Positions 56,923 to 62,000 of a DNA stretch of 64,000 bases are shown one piece after another; within the stretch, counting starts at the first letter, position 1; each line of letters opens with the position of its first letter. Source of the DNA: Channa striata (taxonomy: Eukaryota > Chordata > Actinopteri > Anabantiformes > Channidae); NCBI GenBank assembly GCA_033026295.1, contig CM065169.1:11266462-11330461 (forward strand). The letters run 5' to 3'. Under the pieces are notes generated by a model that saw only the letters and a list, made by a program, of their open reading frames with translations, searched no databases and was not told where the DNA came from. Both the position numbers and the translations under genes were made by a program.

Positions 56923-58099
56923 GTGGCTGTGCCTACACTGTTACAGAGCATGCATTCCCTTCCTGCGCTGGGGTCGACCTCAAGCTACAATAGCTGCTGA
57001 GAGCTTTTACAACTTGTCAGTGTGGTTTGGCAGTTTTTTTAAGTCATTAAAGCCATTGTCAGACACAATTCGAAACCTCGTACACGCTTACAATTGAGTT
57101 ATGCAGTTTCCTTTGGAGAAAGTTATTTTATGTGTTTGCTTTAACACACAGTCTATTATTACATTCGTGACGTGCATTAAGCACAGTACAGTTTAGTTAA
57201 GTTTGGTTTAGTTTAATTAATGTCAATTAAGATTGTAAAAGTATTTACTTGTGGTACTATTTACTCATATTTTTCATGAGACAAATATGGAAAAAACTAA
57301 TAAATAATAGATTAACTGTCAGGAAGTGGCAGAAATCGCCACTAAGACGATGTTCTGTGCAGCCAACTCACCTGTAAAATCCTCCAGGCAGTCGCAGGTG
57401 TATCCCCCCTCTCGGCTGCGGCACCTGCCGTTGTTCTTGCATGGACCCGAATAGCACAGGTCGATCTCAGTCTCGCAGTAGTCCCCGGTGAAACCAAGAG
57501 GACAGCGGCAGCGCAGCCCGTTGATGGGGTGGATGGGCCGAAACAGAACCGTGTCGGAGGCGATGAAGGGAGGGGAGCTGTCGAACTTCAGCACTGATAC
57601 ACACTTCATGTAGTTTTCGCAGGGCTCACGTAGGCAGATGTTGTCATCGAATGGCAACACCTGGAGAAGAAATGTCACGTTTATAGACTTGTTTTATTTT
57701 TAAGTTTGTGCTTATGTGCATCTGTGTGTCATAAATGTGTTACCTCCTGAGAGGATATCAGCCTGAGCAGAGTCCTGTTGAGGTAGATCTGCTCCTGCAG
57801 CTCCTCTGAGGGGAAGAACGTCCCTTTGCCAGGGGCACCACCAGGCTGCAGCGCGGAAAAGGTTACATTGAGGATGGAACCCTGTACGTCGGTGTCATTC
57901 TGGATGTTGAACACAAACACCGCTTCCCGTTTGGTGGAGAGTACAGCTGCCACCCCTTCGAGGAAGAGGCTGAGCAGGGGAGAGAGGAAGCGCTCCTGGG
58001 ACATGTTCTCCAAGCGCACAGTGATGCTGTTGGTCAACATATCATCAGTGATGATGGTGACGCGCAGTGTGCAAACAGCCACGACCCGATGGACGCCAT
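16531..58099 (-). CDS. celsr1: celsr1, 34 exons, 3' part of gene (5' end outside window)
   Basis: CELSR1 is an adhesion GPCR and atypical cadherin that forms homophilic bridges between neighbouring cells and organises planar cell polarity with Frizzled and Vangl. Thirty-four exons with GT donors and AG acceptors join in frame to about 1,891 residues ending at TGA (16531-16533). Order by visible residue: membrane-adjacent domain 1-119, EGF1-3 about 120-265, laminin G1 to 465, EGF4 to 508, laminin G2 to 690, EGF5-6 to 769, laminin-type EGF to 871, HormR to 925, GAIN with GPS to 1275, seven helices 1276-1530, cytoplasmic tail to the end. The tail block GILKNKISYPPPL and the gramd4 neighbour indicate CELSR1, not CELSR2 or CELSR3. 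Exon count suggests these are exons 2-35 of the vertebrate gene (inference). No frameshift or internal stop was found. Whether it is teleost copy a or b cannot be told. Confidence 0.95.
17003..17266 (-). CDS. celsr1: celsr1 window exon 33: CELSR1-type tail
   Basis: Residues 1678-1765. It encodes VDSVSNHVRPYWPTEATTA, SDSEDPGGAERLRVETKV, NVELHPENKLNH and PNQPNSNHQPEQRKG. SDSEDPGG and VETKVNVELH are what separate CELSR1 from CELSR2 and 3. Acceptor CTCCACTAG|TAG, donor AAAGG|GTGAGA, exit phase 1. Confidence 0.95.
17637..17780 (-). CDS. celsr1: celsr1 window exon 32: acidic serine-rich tail
   Basis: Residues 1630-1677. It opens DSDSDSELSVDEHSSSYASS, followed by an acidic run and VKPKWNNERPPVHSTPK. 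The Ser-Asp/Glu repeats fit casein kinase 2 sites (inference) and are conserved across CELSR proteins. Acceptor CCCCATCAG|ACT, donor AAAG|GTAAGT, exit phase 1. Confidence 0.95.
17856..17956 (-). CDS. celsr1: celsr1 window exon 31: cytoplasmic tail
   Basis: Residues 1596-1629. It encodes EESAQKPSVSSGTAKGHTDL and DGPLFHRNGTKG. Acceptor TCTGTGTAG|GGA, donor GATG|GTGAGT, exit phase 1. Confidence 0.93.
17957..19764 (-). other. celsr1 intron 30-31
   Basis: A 1.8 kb intron between two tail exons. It holds a short (TA)n near 18271-18286 and a (CT)n near 18655-18670. A possible 29-nt exon near 18510-18540 was considered and dropped because it would break frame. Confidence 0.7.
19765..19901 (-). CDS. 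celsr1: celsr1 window exon 30: cytoplasmic tail
   Basis: Residues 1550-1595. It encodes RSLNCNNTYTEDGPLYRSG, IGESTISLNSTLRSAKS and RSSYLAYTLR. Acceptor CTCCTGCAG|CGT, donor CTCAG|GTACAT, exit phase 2. Confidence 0.94.
20082..20207 (-). CDS. celsr1: celsr1 window exon 29: TM7 and start of tail
   Basis: Residues 1508-1549, phase 0 at both ends, 42 codons. GVFIFFFHVIINKEVRKNLK covers the end of TM7 and helix 8; the tail continues TGKKSIPDESSTTRASLLT. Acceptor CTTCACAG|GGA, donor CTGACG|GTAAGC. Confidence 0.94.
20311..20437 (-). CDS. celsr1: celsr1 window exon 28: TM6 and start of TM7
   Basis: Residues 1466-1507. TM6 contains RMAFLLLLLISATWLLGL. AVNSDVMTFHYLFAVFSCLQ covers loop 3 and the start of TM7. 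Acceptor CCCTCCTCAG|TCC, donor TTGCAG|GTGTGT, phase 0 exit. Confidence 0.96.
20545..20624 (-). CDS. celsr1: celsr1 window exon 27: end of TM5, ICL3
   Basis: Residues 1439-1465. VNIVIFILAAKASC ends TM5, and GRRQKAVEKSG forms a short basic intracellular loop 3. Eighty nucleotides. Acceptor TTTTGTAG|GTG, donor GCTAT|GTAAGA, exit phase 2. Found by requiring the frame to continue between exons 26 and 28. Confidence 0.93.
20867..20930. repeat. abundant teleost interspersed repeat fragment at a splice donor
   Basis: The core ATTTAGTCATTTGGCAGAAG followed by CTTTTATCGAAAGCGACTT matches, from memory, a motif found in very many copies in fish genomes. It sits directly inside the intron after celsr1 exon 26, ending about eight bases from the GT donor at 20937-20936. 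Confidence 0.65.
20938..21050 (-). CDS. celsr1: celsr1 window exon 26: ECL2 and TM5
   Basis: Residues 1402-1438. LAVGLDPQGYGNPDFCWLS is the highly conserved extracellular loop 2, and DTLIWSFAGPIFVVVL starts TM5. Acceptor GTGTGTAG|GTC, donor GTCCTG|GTATGT, phase 0 exit. An interspersed repeat begins within about ten bases of this donor. Confidence 0.96.
21550..21724 (-). CDS. celsr1: celsr1 window exon 25: TM3 and TM4
   Basis: Residues 1343-1401. TM3 contains CTIIAILLHYFYMCTFAWMF. EGLHIYRMLTEMRNI is intracellular loop 2. TM4 contains FYYAMGWGIPAIIT. Acceptor CCGTCCAG|TTT, donor ACAG|GTGAGA, exit phase 1. Confidence 0.96.
23533..23583. repeat. (TG)n microsatellite
   Basis: About 50 bp of uninterrupted TG, one of the two longest dinucleotide tracts in the window, intronic in celsr1. 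Confidence 0.98.
23886..23960. repeat. 75-nt inverted repeat (hairpin)
   Basis: GTAAAGCACCTGCCAG at 23886-23901 pairs with CTGGCAGTGCTTTAC at 23946-23960 over 15 base pairs with one bulged base. The 44-nt loop contains the internal palindrome GCCTGCAGGC. Confidence 0.75.
24260..24460 (-). CDS. celsr1: celsr1 window exon 24: TM1 and TM2
   Basis: Residues 1276-1342, phase 0 at both ends. TM1 is near SVSLFLLLLTFILLCLL. NLHAIHRNLVAALFFSELVF starts TM2. The exon ends LGINQTDNP in extracellular loop 1. Acceptor CTCCATAG|CAC, donor AACCCG|GTGAGT. The downstream intron of 2.5 kb is the longest within the 7TM region. Confidence 0.96.
24535..24661 (-). CDS. celsr1: celsr1 window exon 23: GPS motif
   Basis: Residues 1234-1275. 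It encodes GGTGGWSSKGCEVLNRNNSH, then CQCNHMTSFAVLMDISKRE, the GPCR proteolysis site and the TSFAVLM tethered-agonist stretch. Acceptor GTGTTTAG|GAT, donor AGAGAG|GTACTT, phase 0 exit. Too short and Met-poor at its start to show in simple ORF lists. Confidence 0.95.
24571..24579 (-). other. celsr1: GPS cleavage position (His-Met-Thr)
   Basis: Codons CAT ATG ACC encode His-Met-Thr at the position where cleaved adhesion GPCRs carry His-Leu-Thr or His-Leu-Ser. Autoproteolysis would fall between Met and Thr. The general base His and nucleophile Thr are both present. From memory, human CELSR1 has His-Thr-Ala here. Confidence 0.75.
24766..24933 (-). CDS. celsr1: celsr1 window exon 22: GAIN subdomain B
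   Basis: Residues 1178-1233. It encodes LPNRPVINTAIVSTTVHSEG, PITLEYTLLETEERTKPV and CVFWNHSIA. Acceptor TTTCTAG|GCT, donor ATAGC|GTGAGT, exit phase 2. Confidence 0.95.
25389..25572 (-). CDS. celsr1: celsr1 window exon 21: GAIN with basic loop
   Basis: Residues 1117-1177. It begins VEPTIALPTQTDPPLEENHT, a low-complexity acidic and proline-rich loop. A tetrabasic RKRR follows (25493-25504), then VAVVIVYKSLGKLLPERYD, a GAIN subdomain B strand. Acceptor GTCCATAG|TTG, donor CTGAG|GTAGAC, exit phase 2. Confidence 0.94.
25681..25824 (-). CDS. celsr1: celsr1 window exon 20: GAIN
   Basis: Residues 1069-1116. It encodes LTVDYLDVSDPEKATLPRF and ETYPKELGSSVHFPKFNLR. Acceptor ATTTCTAG|TTC. The donor AGGG|GTAGGG is non-optimal but keeps frame, exit phase 1. 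Confidence 0.92.
25904..26087 (-). CDS. celsr1: celsr1 window exon 19: GAIN
   Basis: Residues 1007-1068. It encodes NLVRAGSAILDPDTKEHWEQ, IQRTEGGTAHLLRNFEDYA and VRKTYLKPFTIVTDNM. Acceptor TCTTTCCAG|AAT, donor ATGA|GTGAGT, exit phase 1. The A joins TT of the next exon to give Ile. Confidence 0.95.
26350..26559 (-). CDS. celsr1: celsr1 window exon 18: GAIN subdomain A
   Basis: Residues 937-1006, exactly 70 codons and phase 0 at both ends. It encodes NEELRLNSSRMDSERSKTIV and YYGNDVKTAAQLLNHVLQFE, the helical part of GAIN. Acceptor CTCTTCCAG|AAT. The donor GAG|GTGGAC is weak at positions +4 to +6 but is the only junction that keeps the conserved protein. Confidence 0.93.
26864..26958 (-). CDS. 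celsr1: celsr1 window exon 17: HormR end, GAIN start
   Basis: Residues 906-936. TAIRHCSDDKGWLSPELFNC completes HormR, and TTVTFSHLKKL begins the GAIN domain. Acceptor TTTTTCCAG|GCA, donor AAATTG|GTAAAT, phase 0 exit. Confidence 0.94.
26959..28293 (-). other. celsr1 intron 16-17
   Basis: A 1.3 kb AT-rich intron within the HormR-coding region. A local GC-richer patch near 27300-27500 is open on the minus strand but has no splice sites that fit the neighbouring phases. Nothing else is recognised. Confidence 0.6.
28294..28395 (-). CDS. celsr1: celsr1 window exon 16: HormR domain, first part
   Basis: Residues 872-905. It encodes VVYEGCPKAFDAGIWWPK and FGRPAAMNCPKGSIG. The WW motif and spaced cysteines identify the hormone-receptor domain (HormR). 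Acceptor CCCCTACAG|TGG, donor ATTG|GTCAGT, exit phase 1. Confidence 0.95.
28396..29923 (-). other. celsr1 intron 15-16
   Basis: A 1.5 kb intron carrying the pentanucleotide-associated repeat at 28752-28865. The remainder is AT-rich with no feature I can support. Confidence 0.6.
28752..28865 (+). repeat. (AGAAT)n plus retroposon-like 3' end
   Basis: Eight to nine units of TAGAA or CAGAA run into ACTTTATTATAATCCAAC and GGGGAAATTCTTGTGATG. From memory, this resembles the ACTTTATTGATCCC-GGGGAAATT tail that ends many teleost non-LTR retroposon copies next to pentanucleotide repeats. Confidence 0.6.
29924..30107 (-). CDS. celsr1: celsr1 window exon 15: laminin-type EGF, second part
   Basis: Residues 810-871. 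It begins ENHYRPEGEDTCYPCECF and includes CDPVTGQCPCKGGVIGRQ and DNPFAEVTPIGCE. The pattern is the laminin EGF-like domain that precedes HormR in all CELSR proteins. The exon has no internal Met, so a start-to-stop ORF search misses it. Acceptor CCTGTAG|GAA, donor GAAG|GTATGT, exit phase 1. Confidence 0.95.
30500..30790. mobile_element. possible decayed non-autonomous DNA transposon
   Basis: The stretch carries GCAGGTACCAGATACT, GAGCCGGTTATCATG and GCTCGTACCAAGC, which recall fish MITEs built around TACCAGGTACC-type inverted motifs. Termini and target-site duplication could not be fixed. Confidence 0.3.
30963..31083 (-). CDS. celsr1: celsr1 window exon 14: laminin-type EGF, first part
   Basis: Residues 770-809. 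It encodes PCPQGWWGSPMCGPCNCD and KDCNKTTGECRCK, the first half of the laminin EGF-like unit. Acceptor GATGACAG|AGT, donor TGCAAG|GTAGAA, phase 0 exit. Confidence 0.95.
31406..31434. repeat. (CA)n microsatellite
   Basis: A perfect CA run of about 29 bp, in the celsr1 intron between exons 13 and 14. Confidence 0.97.
31780..31921 (-). CDS. celsr1: celsr1 window exon 13: end of EGF5, EGF6
   Basis: Residues 723-769. YFGKECVDACQLNPCEH closes EGF5 and opens EGF6, which ends GYTCECGQNYYGQYCENK. Acceptor CCCTGCAG|GTT, donor AACAA|GTAATG, exit phase 2. Confidence 0.95.
32028..32202 (-). CDS. celsr1: celsr1 window exon 12: end of laminin G2, EGF5
   Basis: Residues 664-722. It starts GVRMGETSTNVANVNMAQG, then VEDGCD closes laminin G2. 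EGF5 starts at ADPCDSNICPDNSHC and reaches CVCDPG. Acceptor TGCATTAG|GGC, donor CCAG|GTAGTA, exit phase 1. Confidence 0.95.
32316..32429 (-). CDS. celsr1: celsr1 window exon 11: laminin G2
   Basis: Residues 626-663, 38 codons, phase 0 at both ends. It encodes LPGLRLQTLHVGGLPGEG and KGFVGCIQ, the closing strands of laminin G2. Acceptor TTAAGCAG|AAG, donor ATACAG|GTGCGA. Confidence 0.94.
32521..32706 (-). CDS. celsr1: celsr1 window exon 10: laminin G2
   Basis: Residues 564-625, phase 0 at both ends. It encodes LSQQQVRMEVLLRNKLVASL, VDDGEWHHLLVELRSV and VSLDYGMYQ. Acceptor CATCCAG|CTG, donor TACCAG|GTACGG. Confidence 0.94.
32821..32987 (-). CDS. celsr1: celsr1 window exon 9: start of laminin G2
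   Basis: Residues 509-563. It encodes MPAPQFFDGQALVSWSETDI and TVAVPWYIGLMFRTRQPAG. The VPWYIGLMFRTR block is characteristic of CELSR laminin G2. Acceptor CTGTTCAG|TGA, donor CTCATG|GTACAG, phase 0 exit. Confidence 0.95.
32988..35043 (-). other. celsr1 intron 8-9
   Basis: A 2.1 kb intron separating EGF4 from laminin G2. It contains a short (TA)n near 33452-33463 and the TG/CA hairpin at 34722-34796. No coding exon was recognised. Confidence 0.65.
34722..34796. repeat. (GT)n/(AC)n perfect hairpin
   Basis: A (GT)n arm ending in CATGCA (34722-34746) is followed by a 7-nt spacer and TGCATG plus an (AC)n arm (34754 onward). The 25-bp arms are perfectly complementary, and the AC side continues to 34796. 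Confidence 0.95.
35044..35169 (-). CDS. celsr1: celsr1 window exon 8: EGF4
   Basis: Residues 467-508. It encodes CPAKRNFCTKDVCQNGGVC and WNTYSCDCPTGYGGKNCEQ, a complete EGF-like domain between the two laminin G domains. Acceptor TTTTTCAG|GTT, donor CAAG|GTAAAT, exit phase 1. Confidence 0.95.
35275..35438 (-). CDS. celsr1: celsr1 window exon 7: end of laminin G1
   Basis: Residues 412-466. It encodes SLDLTGPLLLGGVPNLPEDF, then FVGCMRNLSID and IANNGT. GCMRNL is the conserved last strand and cysteine of the laminin G fold. Acceptor CTTCTACAG|GTC, donor GCAG|GTTAGA, exit phase 1. Confidence 0.96.
35439..37108 (-). other. celsr1 intron 6-7
   Basis: A 1.7 kb AT-rich intron. A 77-codon open frame at 35702-35935 on the minus strand has no recognisable homology. 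Nothing else is supported. Confidence 0.6.
37109..37266 (-). CDS. celsr1: celsr1 window exon 6: laminin G1
   Basis: Residues 359-411. It encodes PNIGRLGVPHGPSGEKVAVV, the VDDCD calcium-site region, and FGKQIGNYSCAAQGTQTG. Acceptor CTTTCAG|CCT, donor AAGAA|GTAAGT, exit phase 2. NYS is a potential glycosylation site. Confidence 0.95.
41091..41119. repeat. (CA)n microsatellite
   Basis: A CA run of about 29 bp inside the long celsr1 intron. Confidence 0.97.
42064..42095. repeat. (CA)n microsatellite
   Basis: A CA run of about 32 bp inside the long celsr1 intron. Confidence 0.97.
43792..43872 (-). CDS. celsr1: candidate celsr1 cassette exon in laminin G1 (81 nt)
   Basis: An exon-like block with a long pyrimidine tract ending CTCTCTCCCAG and a good donor GAG|GTAACC. 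It is exactly 81 nt, has one stop-free frame, and would add 27 residues beginning DGGSLVDSSGALRLPL and ending ELNQKE between YYNK (exon 5) and PNIG (exon 6). Both flanking exons meet at phase 0, so inclusion or skipping keeps the frame. It is GC-rich while the surrounding intron is AT-rich. The human CELSR1 protein as I remember it has no insert here. It could be an alternative exon, a noncoding RNA exon, or chance. Transcript support is unknown. Confidence 0.5.
49819..49907 (-). CDS. celsr1: celsr1 window exon 5: laminin G1
   Basis: Residues 330-358. It encodes ETKTTVSPYISGGVSDGQWH and SVQLHYYNK. The SDGQWHSV turn is a laminin G hallmark. Acceptor CATCTAG|GTG, donor AACAAG|GTAAGC, exit phase 0. 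It is followed by the longest intron in the window (12.5 kb), which contains a candidate extra exon compatible with this phase. Confidence 0.95.
49908..51393 (-). other. celsr1 intron 4-5
   Basis: A 1.5 kb intron in laminin G1 with a (GT)n near 50996-51016. No extra exon or element was recognised. Confidence 0.65.
51394..51509 (-). CDS. celsr1: celsr1 window exon 4: laminin G1
   Basis: Residues 291-329. It encodes FATRERNALLLYNGRF followed by NEKHDFIALEIIDEQIQLTF, the core beta strands of the first laminin G domain. Acceptor TCTCTGCAG|GTT, donor GGAG|GTTAGT, exit phase 1. Confidence 0.95.
51510..53573 (-). other. celsr1 intron 3-4
   Basis: A 2.1 kb intron in laminin G1 with short (GT)n runs near 52069 and 52116 and a (CTG)n of about six units near 52575-52593. 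No coding feature was recognised. Confidence 0.65.
53574..53796 (-). CDS. celsr1: celsr1 window exon 3: end of EGF2, EGF3, start of laminin G1
   Basis: Residues 217-290. EHCE closes EGF2. EGF3 runs from CVPGVCKNGGKC to PGEYEKPYCE. Laminin G1 opens with TTRSFPGQSFVTFRGLRQRF. Acceptor CTTCGTAG|GTGAAC, donor TTCAT|GTGAGT, exit phase 2. The intron between this exon and exon 2 is 3.6 kb and carries a fold-back repeat. Confidence 0.96.
54341..54772. mobile_element. fold-back (MITE-like) element with ~140-150 bp inverted arms
   Basis: The left arm begins GAAGTGTCATGACAGGCAAT and runs through AAATATGACATAAAAGCCAC to about 54482. The right arm (about 54620-54772) is its reverse complement with scattered substitutions and small indels. 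About 140 bp of non-palindromic DNA lies between. No transposase is present. A target-site duplication was not identified. Confidence 0.8.
56876..56919. repeat. (GT)n microsatellite
   Basis: About 44 bp of GT dinucleotide in the intron between celsr1 exons 2 and 3. Confidence 0.98.
57372..57660 (-). CDS. celsr1: celsr1 window exon 2: EGF1 and most of EGF2
   Basis: Residues 120-216. It begins VLPFDDNICLREPCENYMK. EGF1 contains the long CELSR-type insertion between its cysteines and closes at CRCPLGFTGDYCE. EGF2 begins at LCYSGPCKNNGRC and is completed by the next exon. Acceptor TTCTCCAG|GTG, donor ACAG|GTGAGT, exit phase 1. Confidence 0.96.
57744..58099 (-). CDS. celsr1: celsr1 window exon 1: membrane-adjacent domain
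   Basis: Residues 1-119, following the last cadherin repeat. It carries the CELSR-specific block with LEGVAAVLST, FNIQNDTDV and LQEQIYLNRTLL, corresponding to the Flamingo box or membrane-adjacent ferredoxin-like domain. The acceptor is TTTTTCAG, entered with one base already used. The donor is CAGGAG|GTAACA, phase 0. NDT and NVT are potential N-glycosylation sites. The preceding intron exceeds 5.9 kb and runs off the window. Confidence 0.95.
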
Positions 58100-58923
58100 C
58101 TGAAAAACAGAGAGAACACATATGTGAGTGCAATTCATATTTACTTTTTGGTAGCTCCACAGTAACGACTGCACGCAAGAAAACTAATTCCGCAAAGGGT
58201 ACACATTTGCATCAGTCGGATAGATTAATATAAAAGTGCAAAGGCAGCAATGTCTGGAGCTACGTATGTTTGCTGGTAAACATCAAAGGATTCGAGCTGA
58301 GCCCTGCGCTCTCGGAAATGAGGCCAGGTTTCAGCAAGGTGAAGGCTTTCAGATATCCAGGTCATATCAACAAAGCAGAGCAAGGTCATATTTAGCTGAG
58401 GAGCTTCACATTCAGTTAACAACATAAACTTGTTTTGTGTTTTGAAAATTACAAGAAAGTAAATATAAGTGAGAAGTTAAGACATGTAATTCAGAATGTG
58501 TATAGACTAGACTGGGCTACATTGCTACACAATGTCTCTAGGTCATTGAGGTGAATTCTAAATTTCTCCTAGTGCTCTGAAGTTAATTCCTGACCCTCAA
58601 ATCCTCCTTATTCTCTTGCTATTCGTTTAATCTGCTGCAACCCTAATGTTTGTGTATTATAATTTAATTTGTGGTTTTTCTTTGCACGTGTATGTCTGTC
58701 AATGTTTCCATTTATACTGTTAAAATATTTAACTTCCATGTGCTGTACAAATAAATGTGTCTTGGCTTGACTTGACACAAAGGCAAAAGATAGGTCCCCT
58801 TATGAAAGCAAGAGGGGACAAAATCTGATTTCTGAGATTTTGTATATAATTGGCAGTGCCAGGAAATATGTGGGAGGATGTATGTTTATGTAAAGATAAA
58901 ATATTAAAAATATTATAAATATA

Positions 58924-59070
58924 TAGTTCTTATATAGCACTTTCACCTAAAGTGCTTCGCAATGCTGCCTAAGATTCACCTTGAGGTTCAGCGTCTGGTC
59001 CAAGGACATGTAGCAAAGAATCGAACCGCTGACCCTTTGGTTAATGTATGACCACTACCAGCTTAGCTAC
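58924..59070 (-). mobile_element. tRNA-derived SINE with LINE-like tail
   Basis: On the minus strand, TAGCTAAGCTGGTAGTGGTC and B box GGTTCGATTC form a tRNA-like head, followed by an ACATGTCCTTGGACCAG body and a GTGCTATATAAGAACTATA tail. It has the same architecture as the copy at 12881-13120 and is probably a related family. Confidence 0.75.
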
Positions 59071-62000
59071 AGCTCAATAAGTTACTTGGAAATTCTGACA
59101 ATAAAGTCTTTAATAGCATCTGGAAATGTAGGTACAGCAGCTCCGACACTGGATGTTTCAATCTTAAATACACTAAATGTATTAATAAATACTTGCTATG
59201 TGCAGTTTTAACTTGAATATGTCACGTCCAATCCTATTTCTACTGCACTCTCTACACCCCAGATTAACAGCTTGTCTTGTTTTACTCTGTAACACTTCTG
59301 CAGCTAGATTGAATTATGTAGTTGCCAGTCTGAGTGGATGCGGTCTGATTCAAGCCTTGGCTGGGTGTAATTGGATCAGTGTAGGATTTCTGCGCCTGGG
59401 GAGGGCTTGGACGGGCACCTAACTCCTGGCACAACTGTCACCTCTGCTGCCTATGGAGCGGAACAGAAGGCTGTAGGCTATAGGCTGCAGAGGGCACAGA
59501 GTGGGTGAAATACGGCCGACAACAGGTGGTGAGGCCAGATGAAATACCCGGGGGGGATAATTCTGTTGAAGCGGAGCAGGGAGATGGCTCAGATTGCATA
59601 GCTTTGCTGCCCCACACTGGGTACTTCAGTGTGGTATGTGTGTATGTGTAGGTTGGTCTAGGGGTGAAACAGGCTTGGTGAGGTTTGACCACAGGTGGCC
59701 TGTCATTCTCAGACAAGTATGAGGTCATTTCTCAGGACCCTCGACTCTCCTCGCACAAACACGTGCACAGTCGATCAGAGCAAAGTGTGGACAGGCCGGC
59801 TCATCATGCAAGCTCCGAGTTAACTGCAAACCACACCAGAGGACAACTCCAACTGCAGTGGTATGAATAACTCGCAATGGGCCACAACATGAGGGTCAAT
59901 TTGTTCAGTGAAGCCGAAAAACTCCAAGAGCATTTGGGCTGGGATGTAAATCAGGGTCCATGAGAAAAAGCAGCGCAGCAGTGACATTAAGCAGCAGCTG
60001 TAGCGTGGCAGGCTGCTGTGATGTGGACTTATAGACGTGCTCATTCCGTACAGTGCTAACAGATGGAGATCTGTAGCCTACTGTGTTTTCCGCGCTCCAC
60101 ACCTGTCTCTGTCCGGGAGGACAATAGTATCCAACTTGCCACCAAAGATTCATCAGCTGATGCAGCAGTTCACATTCACATATCCTGCACTGACTCCTAC
60201 TATAGCAGAGAATGTCAATTATGGTCTCAATGCAATAATGATTTGAGAAATGAAATTGGTGGTTTATGCTTGTCATCTTTTCATTGTCAAGTTTTTTTCT
60301 CACACAGACAGACAAATACAGCCACATGTACACGCGCTCAACGCAAAGTCAAAACATTACACCAGTTGTGTGTAGTGAAGTAGGTCCTGACACAATCTGT
60401 TATCACTGGGCCTAACTAAACACGATCAGCCTTTCACTCACATGCATATGTTCTCGTTTCACACCCAAACACATAAACTTGACACTGAAAGCAATGCTCA
60501 GTTTTTGGCTTTTCCATGCTGATTGACATGGGACTTGGTCAGCAAATTCTGCACACAAGCTAAGCTATTTTGTGCCTAAATAAACTACAGCAGATTAACA
60601 CTCTGATACAGTCAGCGCTCTGAGAATGATCAGCTTCCCAGAGTGGAAAAGGACTAGCACTGTTGGGACACTGATCGGCACAGGTTGGCTGAAGAAACCG
60701 CAGTGTGAGCCATCAAGGAGAGCAATGACTACATAGAGAGCAGCAAAGACTGGGTCTAAAAATGACAGGAAAAGATCACACACATAAAACTAATAGCGAA
60801 ATTAGGAGACACAAAATTAACAATTTCTGATACATCCGATACATTTTTTTCTGACATCACCAACAGTTAATAAAAGATTTCATGAATCAGTCTTGCAGAG
60901 AGTTCTTTACTAGATAGTTGTTTGTTTTCATTTTCTTTCCATCGGCGCATCCCAACCTATACTATTTATAGAGACCGCCAGCTGCAGGCACAAACACACA
61001 CACACGTATAGGATGGGCTGAACTGTGGAAAGGGTGTGTCACAGGCCGATGCCATGGAAAAAAACATTCCCATGCATGTAAGTGTGCCATCACACACACA
61101 CACACACAATTTTAGGGTTGACTAAGAGTGTCTTCATAGGTGATACTCCAAATAAAATGACCATGTCATAACCACACATTGCTATACCTGTATTACCTAT
61201 GTATCTATCTATGCATCTGTCTATCTATCATACCTTTATGACTATTCTAACTATATCTCTAAATTTATTATATCTGTATCTAAATAAAACAATTTGCATT
61301 TTTGGAACGAAACGTTATCTGCGTGGCTTGTAGCAATTGTACATTAGGTGGACTCAGCATCGACAAAGAAATAGCAGCTACAATGATAGGCATGGATTTA
61401 AGGATATGCCACATTGAGCTGAAGAGGTGACAAGAGCTGTTAGTGAGCTGTGAAGCAGGCTGCACCCGTGGCACGCGGGTGTTCGTGTAAGTAGACAAAT
61501 GACCCCCCCACACACACACACACACACACACACACCAATGCATAGACATGTGGACACAAAAAGTCTGTCAGCTGCAATCGACTGTTGGATGCTTCCCTGA
61601 TTACATGCTCAAACACTGTCACAAAATTATTACCGTATTTATTATACGTATTTATCTGAGGCCATTTTTTTACATAATAGGACCATTAAGGACTAAGGAT
61701 TAAGGATTAATATTCATGTATGGAGGGTCAAAGATAACTAACTCATTTAATTTCAGAAATTACTAGTCATAAATGTGCCTGTAAAACGTCAACTCTGGTG
61801 GCCAACCCCCTCCCCAACAGCAGAGTGTTGAATCAACAACAATGTTTAGTCAGTCCTTGGGGGGGGGCTGTAAAACACCCAAGAACAAACAAGACAAATG
61901 TAGATCTCCACATATGTCGTGTAGATGTACATAGCTTTCAGCCGCCACCTACTCCCCACGTAAGGTAAAATAGGCCACAGGAACAGTAACTGACAGCTGA

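Larger units (their letters stand above)
53797..57371 (-). other. celsr1 intron 2-3
   Basis: A 3.6 kb intron within EGF2. It holds the fold-back element at 54341-54772, copies of TTTCAGACATGC near 54090 and 54162 that may belong to the same or a nested element, and the (GT)n at 56876-56919. Confidence 0.65.

Noticed and set aside
16531..58099. Assignment to CELSR2 or CELSR3 (or other adhesion GPCRs)
   Set aside because: The tail after RKGILKN reads YPPPL as in CELSR1, not the long CELSR2/3-type tails. SDSEDPGG and VETKVNVELH are CELSR1-like, and gramd4 is adjacent.
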